Shown here: in pieces, positions 1 through 9,124 of the stretch
Position numbering within the stretch: position 1 is the stretch's first letter
Layout: the number at the start of each line of letters is the position of its first letter
Origin: Actinidia chinensis
Taxonomy: Eukaryota > Streptophyta > Magnoliopsida > Ericales > Actinidiaceae
DNA length: 22,500 bases
Reading direction: 5' to 3'
Assembly: GCA_009663005.1 (NCBI GenBank)
Contig: VIGQ01001996.1
Location: 90,001-112,500, forward strand
Position numbers and translations under genes: made by a program
Notes under the pieces: generated by a model
Databases searched by the model: none
Told to the model about the DNA's origin: nothing
The model's input: only the letters and a program-made list of their open reading frames with translations

Positions 1-480
1 AAGAAGGACTGTCGTAACCTGTTTCGGAGACGACTCTCCGACGGTCCAAAGTCAATATCGAAAAAAGTAAAAGAGTAAGAGAGATTTTCTATGGCTCACC
101 TTTTAAGGAGAGAGAGTATATGTGTTGATTACCGTCCCAGAGAAAAGTCTTATTTTATAGTATAACTCGACGCGTGTGGGTCGTGCGCTAGCTACTGTTG
201 TCATTGAGTTCAATTGACCCATCATGTCCTCAGAACGTGGTTGGTATCGAACTTATCATATCATAGAAACTTGAGCCCAAGCTGCGAGTAACGAAAACCT
301 CCGCATGTCCCCTTTACCCATACAACTAGGTAAGTAAATCCGTCGTGACGGTCGATGTGTTCGTCGTTCGAGAGAACCGTATGAGGTGGCCGACCAGACC
401 TTGCTATAGAGCAGTCAACATGTACCAATGCACGGTGAAATGTAGCCACAATGATGAATTGTATATTTTATCCCCAGCTT
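1..480. other. LTR-like or low-copy repeat fragment, unassigned
   Basis: This stretch is closer to average base composition than what follows and contains no convincing gene. The opening bases, with a run about cutting and 'tccgacggtccaaagtcaat', followed by purine-rich AG repeats and a TATTTTATAG motif near 152, resemble the U3/R part of plant Ty3-type LTRs as I know them. No TG start, CA end, target-site duplication or primer-binding site is visible, so it may be a truncated element running off the left edge. The 62-codon open frame on the minus strand at 261-449 has no recognisable domain. Confidence 0.25.
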
Positions 481-737
481 TCTTTTTAAGAGCAAAACAT
501 CACTACCTAATTTAGTTAGTAAAATCTTCATAGCCATCTCCAACAGTTTTTTAGCTATTTTCCTTCCTAGCCACCTTATCTATTTTTTTATTTTGCATAT
601 TCATTTTTTTTGTCAAACTCCAACAATGCTAGCAATAATTCATCTATTCTTTTAAAAAATTATTGTCTTTTAAATACACAAACTTCTTAGCACCACACAT
701 TAACGAATTTAATATTTATGTATTACCAATTTGATAT
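481..737. other. AT-rich intergenic DNA with a MITE-like stretch
   Basis: No gene is visible. The segment 534-640 has two occurrences of a 'ctccaaca' core (538-545 and 618-625), a motif common near the ends of several plant MITEs, but I cannot pair it into terminal inverted repeats or find a target duplication. The right boundary is where similarity to the second copy of the long repeat begins. Confidence 0.3.
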
Positions 738-971
738 TTTGATGACCAAAATTTTGTTTTTCAAGGGCCAAATACATGAAGTAAACCAATTTGATATTTG
801 TGTATTAATCAATTTTGGATTAATATTTAACTAATTTGGTATTGTACAACTACAAATTTGATATGAGTACAGAGTTTAAATAAACAAATGATTTATATGT
901 TTATTTTTAACGCATCTGATATATATTTACCTAAGATGATATTTTTGATATTACTACTGAATTTGATTTAA

Positions 972-1170
972 GGGCCCGGTTTGGATAATTCTTAAAAATT
1001 ACATTTTTTAAGCTGCTACCAAAAAATCAAGATTTTTTTTATTTTTTGCTTTTCTTTTCTGTTTCCTTCTGTCTTCCCTCTCTGGCTTACGTTTAGTTAA
1101 AATAAGAAAAAAAAAAGCGAATTTTCTGACTTTTTATTATAAACTTAAACAAGTCACACTAAACGGAGCC
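972..1170. mobile_element. PIF/Harbinger-like MITE in copy 1
   Basis: The element starts with GGGCCCGGTTTGG directly after TAA (969-971) and ends with AAACGGAGCC, an inverted form of the start. The interior is AT-rich with poly-T and poly-A arms typical of a folding MITE. The matching element in copy 2 (7404-7611) is flanked by TAA on both sides, as known for Tourist/Harbinger elements; here the right-hand TAA reads 'act'. It encodes nothing and would need a transposase from elsewhere. Confidence 0.65.
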
Positions 1171-1204
1171 ACTTGATTACATTAAAAGAGAGTCCTTGGC
1201 TTTA

Positions 1205-1432
1205 TTAAGCTTGCTACCAATAGTAAATCGTTTGAATATGCTTAAAAATTAAATGGTTTTTTAAGCTTGCTAATCAAAAGTCAATTCTTTTTTCTTTTTT
1301 GCTTTTATGACTTTACTGTTATTACAAATAAGCAAAAAAACAAATAAAAAAATAAAAACTATTTTTTTTTAATTTTTTATTTATAAACTTAAAAATGTCA
1401 TACCAAAGATTACATTAAAAGAGGAGTCGTGC
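1205..1432. repeat. Second, partial tandem copy of the MITE segment (copy 1 only)
   Basis: After the first MITE and its flank 'attacattaaaagag' (1177-1191) the sequence runs again through a similar AT-rich MITE-like interior: 'atgcttaaaaatta', then 'tttttgctttta', then 'aaataagcaaaaaaac', then 'ataaacttaaaaa'. It reaches the same flank again at 1410-1424. Copy 2 of the long repeat has this flank only once (7619). So about 230 bp appear to be tandemly duplicated in copy 1. An assembly or read artefact is possible. Confidence 0.55.
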
Positions 1433-2340
1433 AATTGGGAGTTGTCAAAACATTAATAATAAAACAAAAGGCCATAGTTACAGTTGCTCAACGGCAACTC
1501 AATCATTGTAGCTCAATTTAAGCTGCCGATCTTGGCTAGTCTCTTGGAGTGCTGGTTTCAACAAATAGCTTAGCCTTTTTTGGTTACAAATGAGTAATGG
1601 CCTTAAAAATTGCCTACGTCACCAGTCAAAACCATTTTATAAATTTAACTTTGCTACAAACATTCTCATAAAAATTATCACGATATTTCATTTTGTATCT
1701 ACTGTATTGGCCGTTTTCTAAAATGGAGAGATTGATGGTGTTCTTATTTTAAAAATAATTAATGAAAATACAGGTATAATTTTTGAATTAATAATTTGGC
1801 TCAAACCTAGTGAAAAGTTGATGTACTGTTGCCCATTGAAGTAGATTTTGACTATTTTAGCAAAAAGTGCTTATTCTATTAATGATCAACTTTTAATAAA
1901 ATTACATCTAGAACCCGTGCAACGTATAGTAAGCAAAAATTGCTTAAATGAGCTAAATAAGGTCATTCTGAGGCCTTATTATTTAGTCCCAGGTTAGGTT
2001 ACTAAATTAGTTATTTTGATTTTGGTATTTTTAAGATACTTTTTTGACTTATTGTGACGAAAATAATTCTGACAATGTAAAAACTTATCGAATTGAAATT
2101 GAAAAAGGTTTTTTAAATACAAAATATTTTAATATTTATTTTTAAAATAAAAAAATATATATTCGTACGTGGAGAAAAATAGCTATTTTTTAAAAATGTT
2201 TAGTGATTTTTTTTTCAAAATTTTTTTTATATGAAAAATGACATAACACAGTTAAATATAAGCCGAAAGTGATTAGAGGTTTTGGAGCTGATTGGCTGGT
2301 GTTTGGTGGGTTCCTAATGCTTCTACATACCATGAACATT
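1433..2340. other. AT-rich non-coding part of repeat copy 1
   Basis: No gene or RNA is visible. The sequence is present in both copies of the long repeat (compare 7630-8570), including the block 'ggttacaaatgagtaat' (1580) and 'agcaaaaattgcttaa' (1932). Confidence 0.6.
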
Positions 2341-2342
2341 AA

Positions 2343-2416
2343 GGCCTCCGTTTGGTAAATTCTTAAAACTAGCTTTTTTTAAGTTTGCTATCAAAAATCC
2401 CAAGAATTTTACTTTT

Positions 2417-2452
<36 letters not shown>

Positions 2453-2564
2453 GCAAAAAAGCAAAACAAAAAAAGCAAAAAAGCAACTCACCTAGATTGG
2501 CTTTTTGGCTTATTTTAAAGCCAAAAAGTCAAAAAAAACTGAAAAAAAACGTGCCAAACGAGCC
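2343..2564. mobile_element. PIF/Harbinger-like MITE in copy 1
   Basis: This 222-bp element is bounded by GGCCTCCGTTTGGTA on the left and its near-inverse GCCAAACGAGCC on the right, and is flanked by TAA at 2340-2342 and TAA at 2565-2567. The interior is a long imperfect inverted repeat of T-rich and A-rich arms with 'ggctttactttagcta'. The terminal motif and the three-base TAA duplication fit Tourist/Harbinger MITEs. The same element is present at the equivalent position of copy 2 (8575-8809), so it was inserted before the duplication. Confidence 0.75.
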
Positions 2565-2835
2565 TAACACATTCACTGCTTCATTTATATTTTCTACTCA
2601 TCCATATCAATACTCTTTTTATATTCAATTTTTTTCCTCAAAAAAAATCAAAAAATGTAAAAATTTTATCAAATGATAAAAATAATCAGTAAAGGCGAAC
2701 ATACATAAACTAAAGCGAGTAAATTAGCCTCAAAGCGAAGCAAATTGGGTTATGGCTCCAATGTGCTAATTTAGGGTTCACATTTTCTCCACACCAAGAC
2801 CTATCTTTGTTTGACCTCCCATGGTTTGTCCCAAT

Positions 2836-2860
2836 ACACAGCGCGTGCGCGCGCGTGCAT
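2836..2860. other. Alternating purine-pyrimidine tract (Z-DNA-prone), copy 1
   Basis: A run of about 25 bases is almost perfectly alternating (ACAC followed by GCGCGTGCGCGCGCGTGCAT), in an otherwise AT-rich region. Such CG/CA alternation is the classic Z-DNA-forming pattern. The tract is kept in copy 2 at 9106-9124 as GCGCGTGCACGCGCGTGCA. No function is shown by the sequence. Confidence 0.6.
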
Positions 2861-4376
2861 TTACATTAGAAAAATATCCAATTCTGGCCTCTTACCAGTA
2901 TGGTCCTATAAAAAATTGGCACTAAGCCCATGTTTGATCAGTCAAAAACTTGTGGTTAAGGCAATTTTCTATTTTTTTTAGTTGCGTTATGGTTGTATCA
3001 AAGAACATGATCACATAAGTTATATCCTCTGGCATAGATGTTTTTAGCAGGTTTTTGTTGTTAAAGTCCTTTTTTTTTGTTTGACCTTGATTTTTTTAGT
3101 TGGGCAGATAATTTTTAGCTTGGTATTTCATGGTCAGTTGCATTAGATTTTTTAGTAATTTAATAGCCATATTTTTTCATTAAAATTCACTTTTACCTCC
3201 ACTTTCGTCCCTCAGTTTTTAATTTGAAAATATTAACTCCGAACTTTTAAATCGATTGCAATGTGAATCTTTCGTTCCACATCCGTTAAAACATGTTGAA
3301 GGAAATAACATGTGTACACACAACTACCACAATTGGAGTTTTCGAAATAGTATAAACATAAGATCTTTTTATTTTTAGTGAATTGTTTTCCGTTTAATTA
3401 AAATTTACATACTTTTTCGATTTCTCTTGACGAAAATAGTTCAAAAATAAAAAAATTATCTAATTTGCATAAAAGTTCCCTAAAGACAAAAAATCAAACC
3501 AAAAAAGAAGTCTAAGAATTATTTTTATCTTTTTATATAGTGTCACGTTTGTGACACATTGGCTCTTCCGTTCATGGATTCAATTGAGATGACAGGGATC
3601 CACACTGCAACTGCCTCAGAAAATTCAAGGTTAATTCCATTACTAAAAACTGAGTATTTTTTATCCATTACGCCCAAAAAGAGTTTTTTTTCCCCTCTCT
3701 TTTCATATTTAGCTCAAATATAAAAAATGAGTTTTTTAGTCACGGCCAAACGGTGGCCTAACCTTATCCTTCCAAAGTAGAGACCATAATGGAAGAGAAT
3801 AATACCTGCAGGAAATGGATAACACTAGGTAGTCACTAGTTTGGTGCCATCTCTATGCTGTGTTTGAATCTCCTATTATTTTGTGGAGAAAAAAATAGAA
3901 TGAAGGGAAAAGACAAGAATGAAATCTTCCTTTTTTATATTTTCTTTGTTTGTTTAGGAAACTGCAAAGAAAATAAATTATTTTTTCTAAATTAAGAAAC
4001 TACTTTAGTTTGAATTGTTTATTTATTTGTTTTATTTATTTTTGCCTCCACCAAATCTCTTATTCAAACACCAAGAGTGTGAGTTGTACTATTTCCTTTT
4101 TGCAATGGAATCAGGTCAACATATAGTTAGGCAAGGCCGGTGAACGAATAAGAAGCTATTCGAGTTGAGCTCGCATTTGAATTTTTAAAAACCGTGCTTT
4201 TAAGATTAATTTGTTGTATAAATAAGCTCTGCTTCAATATATTTTTAAACTCTGTTCAATTTGTCAAATTAAATTGACATTTAGTACTCTGGGTACATAA
4301 GTTTATAAAGTTTAAAAATTTTAAGTTACTCGAGCTGACTCGTGATCAACTTGATTAAAGCTGTTTGCGATCGTTG
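2861..4376. other. Non-coding part of repeat copy 1 with empty LTR target site
   Basis: AT-rich, no gene seen. All of it aligns with copy 2 (9125-10147 and 12005-12556). At 3819-3823 lies a single ATAAC: this is the empty target of the solo LTR that interrupts copy 2. The stretch after about 4120, with 'caaggccggtgaa' and repeated CGAG/CTCGAG-like words, resembles widespread plant repeat DNA but I cannot name a family. Confidence 0.6.
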
Positions 4377-4590
4377 CTTAGAGACACCCAAACGAAACGG
4401 AACGGGGGGGAAAACGTCGGTGAAAGGGGGAAACTAAAGAGTTGAACAAGTGTTTGGGGGTTGGTCAACGCGTGTATCAACTGTTCTCATAGCTCCTTGC
4501 CTTGCCGGGTTTTTTTTGCGCTCCCTTTTTTCTCTTCCCCCCCTCTCCCCCCCGCCTTGACCGGTTTCTCTTTGTGGTGCTATGAAATAT
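4377..4590. other. Copy-1-specific segment replacing AT-rich DNA of copy 2
   Basis: Here the two copies stop aligning for about 210 bp. Copy 1 has a composition-shifted block with a seven-G run at 4404-4410, a five-G run at 4426, 'ccccccctctccccccc' near 4538, and 'ggtcaacgcgtg'. Copy 2 has at this place (12557-12770) an AT-rich block of similar length. Alignment resumes at 'gaaagtatgaatggg' (4614/12790). I see no terminal repeats or target duplication that would explain it as an insertion. Confidence 0.5.
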
Positions 4591-5408
4591 AAAGGAATGT
4601 ATTGGGTAGAGGAGAAAGTATGAATGGGAATAAAGAATCCATTTGATGGGAGGAGAAATTTTTTAAGTTTTTCTTTTCAATGTGGTAGCAGGAAAAGGAA
4701 AAAGTGAGTTTATAGAGTCTTTAACATCTTTTCTATGATTCTTGCTGTTTTTAGGAGAATTTTTGGTTATTGTTTGTGTTTCTAGAATTAGTTTTGCAGA
4801 ATAATTTTAAAAATTTATTTGATTAACGATTTTTGAAATATTTTTATATATAGGAATTATTTGGACATAACACTATTTAGAAAAACTATTGAAATATAGT
4901 CTTCAATTGTTGAAAGAATGAATCATATATGAATATGATAAATACTTTATTTTTAAAATATTTTTTGATAAATATACTATAAAATTGTTTATGAAAATTA
5001 ATCTAACGGAGGTGTTTCATAAAGTTTTCTCCATATATACATTATTCAGTACATACCAGTTGATAATGGTGTAGTAAAAGACTCTGTAGGATTAGTTCAT
5101 TTTTTTTTAATATTAGATTATTGGATTACGGTATTTTTTTTACTTAATAATTCTTCATTAAATAAAATACTTACGTTATTGAATTAATTTTTACTCTTGA
5201 TTAAAAGTGTATATTTATTTAATTTTTTATGAGAGAAATAAGAAAATATAAATAAATATAATTTATCAAATTTTAAAAAAGTTTAGTAAAAGAATAAAGA
5301 CTAAGAGTGAAAAATATATTTTTTTTATCAAATAATAAAAATATCCCCTAAAAACACAATATATACAAAAATAAAAGCAGCTGACTTTAAAAAATCGCCA
5401 AACGGGGC
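4591..5408. other. AT-rich part of repeat copy 1, possible further MITE at about 5083-5408
   Basis: No gene. The part from 'gactctgt' (5090) to 'cgccaaacggggca' (5397-5410) could be a further MITE of about 330 bp: in copy 2 the same ends read GACTCTGTTTGG (13265) and CCAAACGGGGCC (13586), which are partly inverted. The ends are less regular than in the other MITEs and no clean target duplication is seen, so this is tentative. Confidence 0.4.
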
Positions 5409-5760
5409 ATAGCAGTAGACCCAAATCAAAAGGTATCCCGCAGATCTCGCTCGCTAAGGACGCATCAAAGTGGACTACGAAGACCGTTGACCAGATTTAA
5501 CACGTGTCACTTGCACGGGCACAATCGCAGTGCCTACAGACTTGGGCCCGCACGAATGGACTACTTAAGACCATTAATACGAAAAACGGAATCACAATTT
5601 TCCATGAATCAGGCAGGAGGAAAACGACCGGTTAATGGATAGTGCTAATCACAGGACCGGCGCCGTTTAAAGTTGAAATTTTCTGAATTTCAGGGAAATA
5701 TTTATCTCAGCCAAAAAGATAGCTGTTCTTCAAACCCCTGAGAAGGGGTGGTGACTTTCA
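5409..5760. promoter_or_regulatory. Conserved GC-balanced island with G-box/W-box motifs, copy 1
   Basis: This is the least AT-rich part of the unit and is well kept in copy 2 (13597-13975). It has a W-box-like TTGACC at 5487-5492, a G-box CACGTG inside ACACGTGTC at 5501-5506, the palindrome CGGCGCCG at 5658-5665, and a short hairpin ACCCCT-GAGA-AGGGGT at 5734-5749. G-boxes bind bZIP/bHLH factors and W-boxes bind WRKY factors in plants; such short motifs also occur by chance. It could be a promoter remnant captured with the repeat, but no coding start follows it. Confidence 0.35.
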
Positions 5761-5960
5761 CCTTTGATATTTAGTATAGTTATTATTGTGGTAGGGTCAT
5801 CACTATTGAAAAAAAATAAATCAGGGATTTAAAAAAAAAGAATAAAGGGGTTGAATGAAAAAATTATAATTTATAAGGAGAATTGAGCTAAAAGTAAAAA
5901 AGTTAAAAAAATTACAACAATTTACCAAAGACAAATAGGAAGCTTAAATTAGGAAGAGTG

Positions 5961-6149
5961 TGATCAAACGGACCCACAGGAGTGCCCCCTGGGTTGCTTC
6001 TCAAACCACCCATTTTTAGGGTCGATTAGAGTTAAAAAATAAATAAAGCAAATTGTCTAATTAGCCCCAAAATGATTGGTTGAGAAGCAGTCACGGGGTG
6101 TTCCCATGGTATTCCCACGGCCGTGCGCCCATGGGATCAGTATCATTCA
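5961..6149. repeat. Fold-back (inverted repeat) element, copy 1
   Basis: The left arm, from 'gtgccccctgggttgcttct' (5983) to 'gattaga' (6031), is closely mirrored by the right arm, from 'tctaattagcccc' (6056) to 'gagaagcagtcacggggtg' (6082-6100). The arms are about 50-60 bp with a short AT-rich loop between them. Outer parts (TGATCA at 5961 against GGGATCAGT near 6133) pair more loosely. This is the form of a fold-back MITE, and a transcript through it would make a long hairpin. The copy-2 partner is at 14920-15110. Confidence 0.65.
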
Positions 6150-6258
6150 GGAAATATTGATTCAGAATGACAGTCTTCTGGATACATGTAAGAGGTCTAC
6201 TATTATTATCTCTATCTTCAATCGATTATTAATAAGAGTCTGGTTCACCCTGATGTAT

Positions 6259-6660
6259 TGTTGAATCCAGGGCCAGAAATTTGGTTCAAGTCAATTGGCT
6301 CAATTATGGGAGGAGTAGAACTCTCGAAGTTATTAAAACTTTAAATTTAATGTACTCTTTGAGTTATGATATATTTTGTTTACTAGAATATACGAACAAT
6401 TAAGTATCCTATTGAAAGGTTTTACAATATTTTTCTTGGTCTATAAAAGAGAGGGCGGGAAATGAGGACTTGTGTGCTGATGTATGTGACAAAAAAGGAT
6501 GCTGACACAGATAGAGATTGTGAGATAGAAATTGAGTGAAGAGAGAGAGAGTTGAATGGAGTGTGATTCTCTCCCTTTTATATCATTGTAATCCCATTTA
6601 TCCGATTGTGGCTTATTGATTTATTTTCGTGGAAATCGACATCATTGGCCGAACACGTAC
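6259..6660 (+). mobile_element. Copia-type LTR, 3'-truncated, in copy 1
   Basis: The LTR starts TGTTGAATCC at 6259 and runs through 'gtcaattggctcaattatgg', 'gagttatgatat' and a TATA box TATAAAA (6442-6448) to the U5-type block 'atcattggccgaacacgta' (6640-6658), which I recognise from plant Ty1/copia LTRs. It then breaks off: the expected U5 end, CA terminus and primer-binding site are absent, and unrelated sequence follows. The same LTR is complete in copy 2 (15242-15727). The break coincides with the end of the long repeat. Confidence 0.75.
6442..6448 (+). promoter_or_regulatory. TATA box of the copy-1 copia LTR
   Basis: TATAAAA lies about 180 bp after the LTR start, in the phrase 'ggtctataaaagag', the usual place for the U3/R promoter of such LTRs. 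The equivalent in copy 2 is at 15423-15429. Confidence 0.6.
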
Positions 6661-7178
6661 TTGGACTTTGGAGCTTAGTGGGCAACAGTAGCAGAATGGG
6701 AATGAGAACAAGTTGAGACGGAGAGAGAGAGAGTAGCTCTGGCCAACTACATTTTTTTGGACTTAGATCACGAGTTTTTCTTAAGTTGGGATTAAAATGT
6801 ATAAAAAACATTTTTTTGATATTTAAGATTAAAATAATATTATTTTAATTAATATAAACAATGTCGTTTCGCTGGTAAGGAGTAAAACAATGTGTTAGTT
6901 GTTTTACATACTTTAGAACCACTGAAGAACAACATCAAAGTAGGAGCGATTTCAAGATTTTTTTATCAGTTGGGGACAAAAAAAAACTTATGTAGGAGTA
7001 TGCACAAAAGTGTTTCTAATTATGTGTGGGGGCAAATTATATTATTTTCAATTAAAAAAGATAGTGCATAAAAAATAAAATTAAAAAATTAATGATTTGT
7101 AAAAAGCGTGAGGGCAGCTGCCCCCACTCGTCTCTTATAGATTCGCCTCTGCTTCAAAGGATCCGAATCCATTTTTCT
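6661..7178. other. Spacer between the two long repeat copies
   Basis: This 520-bp stretch belongs to neither copy. 6661-6932 has a short AG microsatellite (6721-6733) and AT-rich DNA with no gene. 6933-7159 is a hAT-like MITE with its target duplication. The last 19 bases lead directly into copy 2. Confidence 0.65.
6941..7151. mobile_element. hAT-like MITE with 8-bp target duplication
   Basis: The element begins TAGGAGCGATTTCAAG and ends GATTCGCCTCTG, whose reverse complement CAGAGGCGAATC matches the start, in the style of hAT ends (CAGGGGCG-type). It is flanked by CATCAAAG (6933-6940) and CTTCAAAG (7152-7159), an 8-bp duplication with one mismatch, as expected for hAT elements. Subterminal sequence also mirrors: 'cagttggggacaa' near the left and 'gggcagctgcccccactcg' near the right. 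It is 211 bp long and has no coding capacity. Confidence 0.75.
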
Positions 7179-7403
7179 TATGACCAATAATTTGTTATTT
7201 CAAGGGCCCAAATACTGAGTAACCAATTTGATAGTTGTGTATTAATCAATTTGATATAATATTTAACTAATTTGGTATTTTTACAACTACAAAATTTGCT
7301 AGGATATAAGAGTTTAAAAATAAAACAATGAATTATAATATGTTTATTTTTTTTAAACATATGATATATATTTAACTAATATGATCTTTTGATATTAAGG
7401 TAA

Positions 7404-7560
7404 GGGGCCCGTTTGATAACGCTCAAAAAATTAATTCTTTTAACCTGTTACACCACAAAAGTTAATATTTTTTTTATTTATTGCTTTTTCTGTCTTTACT
7501 TTAGTTAAAAATAAGCAAAAAAATAAAAATAAAAACTAATTTTTCTAACTTTTTTATTTA

Positions 7561-7598
<38 letters not shown>

Positions 7599-7611
7599 AC
7601 ACCAACGAGCC
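7404..7611. mobile_element. PIF/Harbinger-like MITE in copy 2
   Basis: It starts GGGGCCCGTTTGATA after TAA (7401-7403) and ends ACCAACGAGCC before TAA (7612-7614). This gives the inverted terminal motif and the TAA duplication of Tourist/Harbinger MITEs. A run of 29 A bases (7567-7595) lies near the right end and is much shorter in copy 1, which suggests slippage or a sequencing problem. Partner: 972-1170. Confidence 0.72.
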
Positions 7612-8574
7612 TAACTTGATTACATTAAAAGGGAGTCGTTGCAATTGAGTAGTCAATTTAATAATAAAACACAAAGGCCAGAGTTACAGTTGCTCAAACG
7701 GCAACGCCTTAAGCATTGTAGCTCATGTTAACTGCCTAGCTTGGGCTATTCTCTTGTCGCTGTTTTCAACAATAGCTAGCCATTTTGGTTACAAATGAGT
7801 AATAGCCTAAAATTGTCCTGCGTTAAGCCAGTCACAACACTTTCAAATTTAAACTAACTAACTCTGCTACAGTATCAGGTAAAAAATTACAAAGATTATT
7901 CTTTGAAAAAATAGTTCGTTATTGTTGTTTTCTAACCTAGAGAGATTGATACGTTATTATTAAAAAAATAATTAAAATAAAAAGGTATCATTTTTGATTC
8001 TACTTTGGCTCAACTAGTGAAGTTTGACGTATGTTGCCCATTGAAGTGAATTTTGACGATTTTAACAGCCAAAAAGTGCTAATTCTATTAGTGGATCAAC
8101 TTTTATAATTACGCTACGCGTGCAACTTATAGTAAGCAAAAATTGCTTAATATGAAGTCTAAATAAGTCGACTCTGAGGCCTTATTATTTAAGCCGCAGG
8201 TTTGGTTAACTAAATTACGTTATTTTTGATTTTGGTATTTGTCATCTCAGTGATTTTTTTTAATGTTTAATCAATTTGTTATATTTTTTGACTCATCGGG
8301 ACGAAAGAATCTGAAAAATGTACAAATTTATCGAATTTAAAAAAGATTTAAATACAAAAAATATTTTATATATTTATTTTAAGATAAAAAATTATATATT
8401 CGTACGTGAAAAATAGGCATTTTTAAAAATGTTGATGAATTTTTTTTTCAAAATTTTTTATATGAAATGACATACACAGTGAAAAATATAAGCCGAAAGT
8501 GATTTAGAGTTTGCAGAAGATGATTGGCTCGGTGTTTTGTGGGTTTCCACATATCTATAAACCATGAACATTAA
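7612..8574. other. AT-rich non-coding part of repeat copy 2
   Basis: Aligned with 1171-2342 of copy 1 except that the tandem MITE duplication of copy 1 is missing. No gene or RNA seen. Open frames here are low-complexity lysine/phenylalanine runs over poly-A and poly-T. Confidence 0.6.
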
Positions 8575-8809
8575 GACTACCGTTTGGTATATCTTAAACA
8601 CATAAAATTTTTTTTTAAAGCTTCTACCAAAAAGGTCAAGACTTTTTAACTTTTTGGCTTTTTGTGACTTTACTCTAGCTAAAATTAGAGCAAAAAAGCA
8701 AAAAAAAAAAAAAAAAAGCAAAAAAGCAAAAAAACACAACTTGATGGTTTTTTTTGCTTATTTAAGCTATAATAAAAAAGTCAGAAAAAAACTGATGCCA
8801 AACGGAGCC
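8575..8809. mobile_element. PIF/Harbinger-like MITE in copy 2
   Basis: Partner of 2343-2564. It is flanked by TAA at 8572-8574 and TAA at 8810-8812, with CCGTTTGGTAT near the left end and GCCAAACGGAGCC at the right. The A-rich arm around 8695-8740 is a chain of AAAAAGC-like words. No coding capacity. Confidence 0.72.
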
Positions 8810-9105
8810 TAATACATTTCACTGGCCTTCAATTCTAGATTATCACTCCCAGATCAATGACTCTTTTAGATTGCAATTTGTTTCCTCAAAAAAATAAAAA
8901 AATATAAATTTTTATCAATAATAAAAAAATAATCAAGTAAAGGCGAACAAATACATAAACTAAAGCGAGGTAAAATTAGCCTCAAAGCGAGGGCCAAATG
9001 GTTATGGTCTCCAATGTGCTTAATGTAGGGTTCAACATTTTTCGCACCAGCCAAAGACCTATTCTTTGTTTGACCTCCCCTAATGAGGTTTGGTCCCAAT
9101 AACAA

Positions 9106-9124
9106 GCGCGTGCACGCGCGTGCA
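9106..9124. other. Alternating purine-pyrimidine tract (Z-DNA-prone), copy 2
   Basis: GCGCGTGCACGCGCGTGCA alternates perfectly over 19 bases. It is the counterpart of 2836-2860, with one G-to-A difference, and stands out from the AT-rich surroundings. Confidence 0.6.

Larger units (their letters stand above)
738..6660 (+). repeat. Long direct repeat, copy 1 (about 5.9 kb)
   Basis: Nearly the whole stretch matches 7179-15631 in the same orientation and order. Landmarks in both copies include 'gcctcaaagcga' with the preceding 'aaactaaagcgag' (2709/8957), the GCGCGTGC tract (2841/9106), 'gttttcgaaa' (3338/9640), 'ccttatccttccaaagtag' (3761/10081), 'aggaccggcgccgttt' (5653/13873) and the copia LTR (6259/15242). 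The unit has no open frame of note and is mainly AT-rich repeat DNA. Differences are mostly 1-2-base indels plus a few segment-sized changes. Copy 1 lacks the solo LTR of copy 2, keeps the empty target site, and ends inside the copia LTR. The left boundary is approximate, placed at the shared 'atgacca' near 741. Confidence 0.88.

Noticed and set aside
261..449. 62-codon minus-strand open frame near the left edge
   Set aside because: No recognisable domain, no matching composition on either side, and length is within chance expectation.
6076..6264. 62-codon plus-strand frame
   Set aside because: It crosses the right arm of the fold-back element and runs into the LTR start; the frame is not kept in copy 2.
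6578..6811. 77-codon minus-strand frame
   Set aside because: It runs antisense through the copia LTR and past the repeat boundary; not kept in copy 2.
8458..8739. 93-codon minus-strand frame rich in phenylalanine and lysine
   Set aside because: Low-complexity translation of the A-rich MITE arm.
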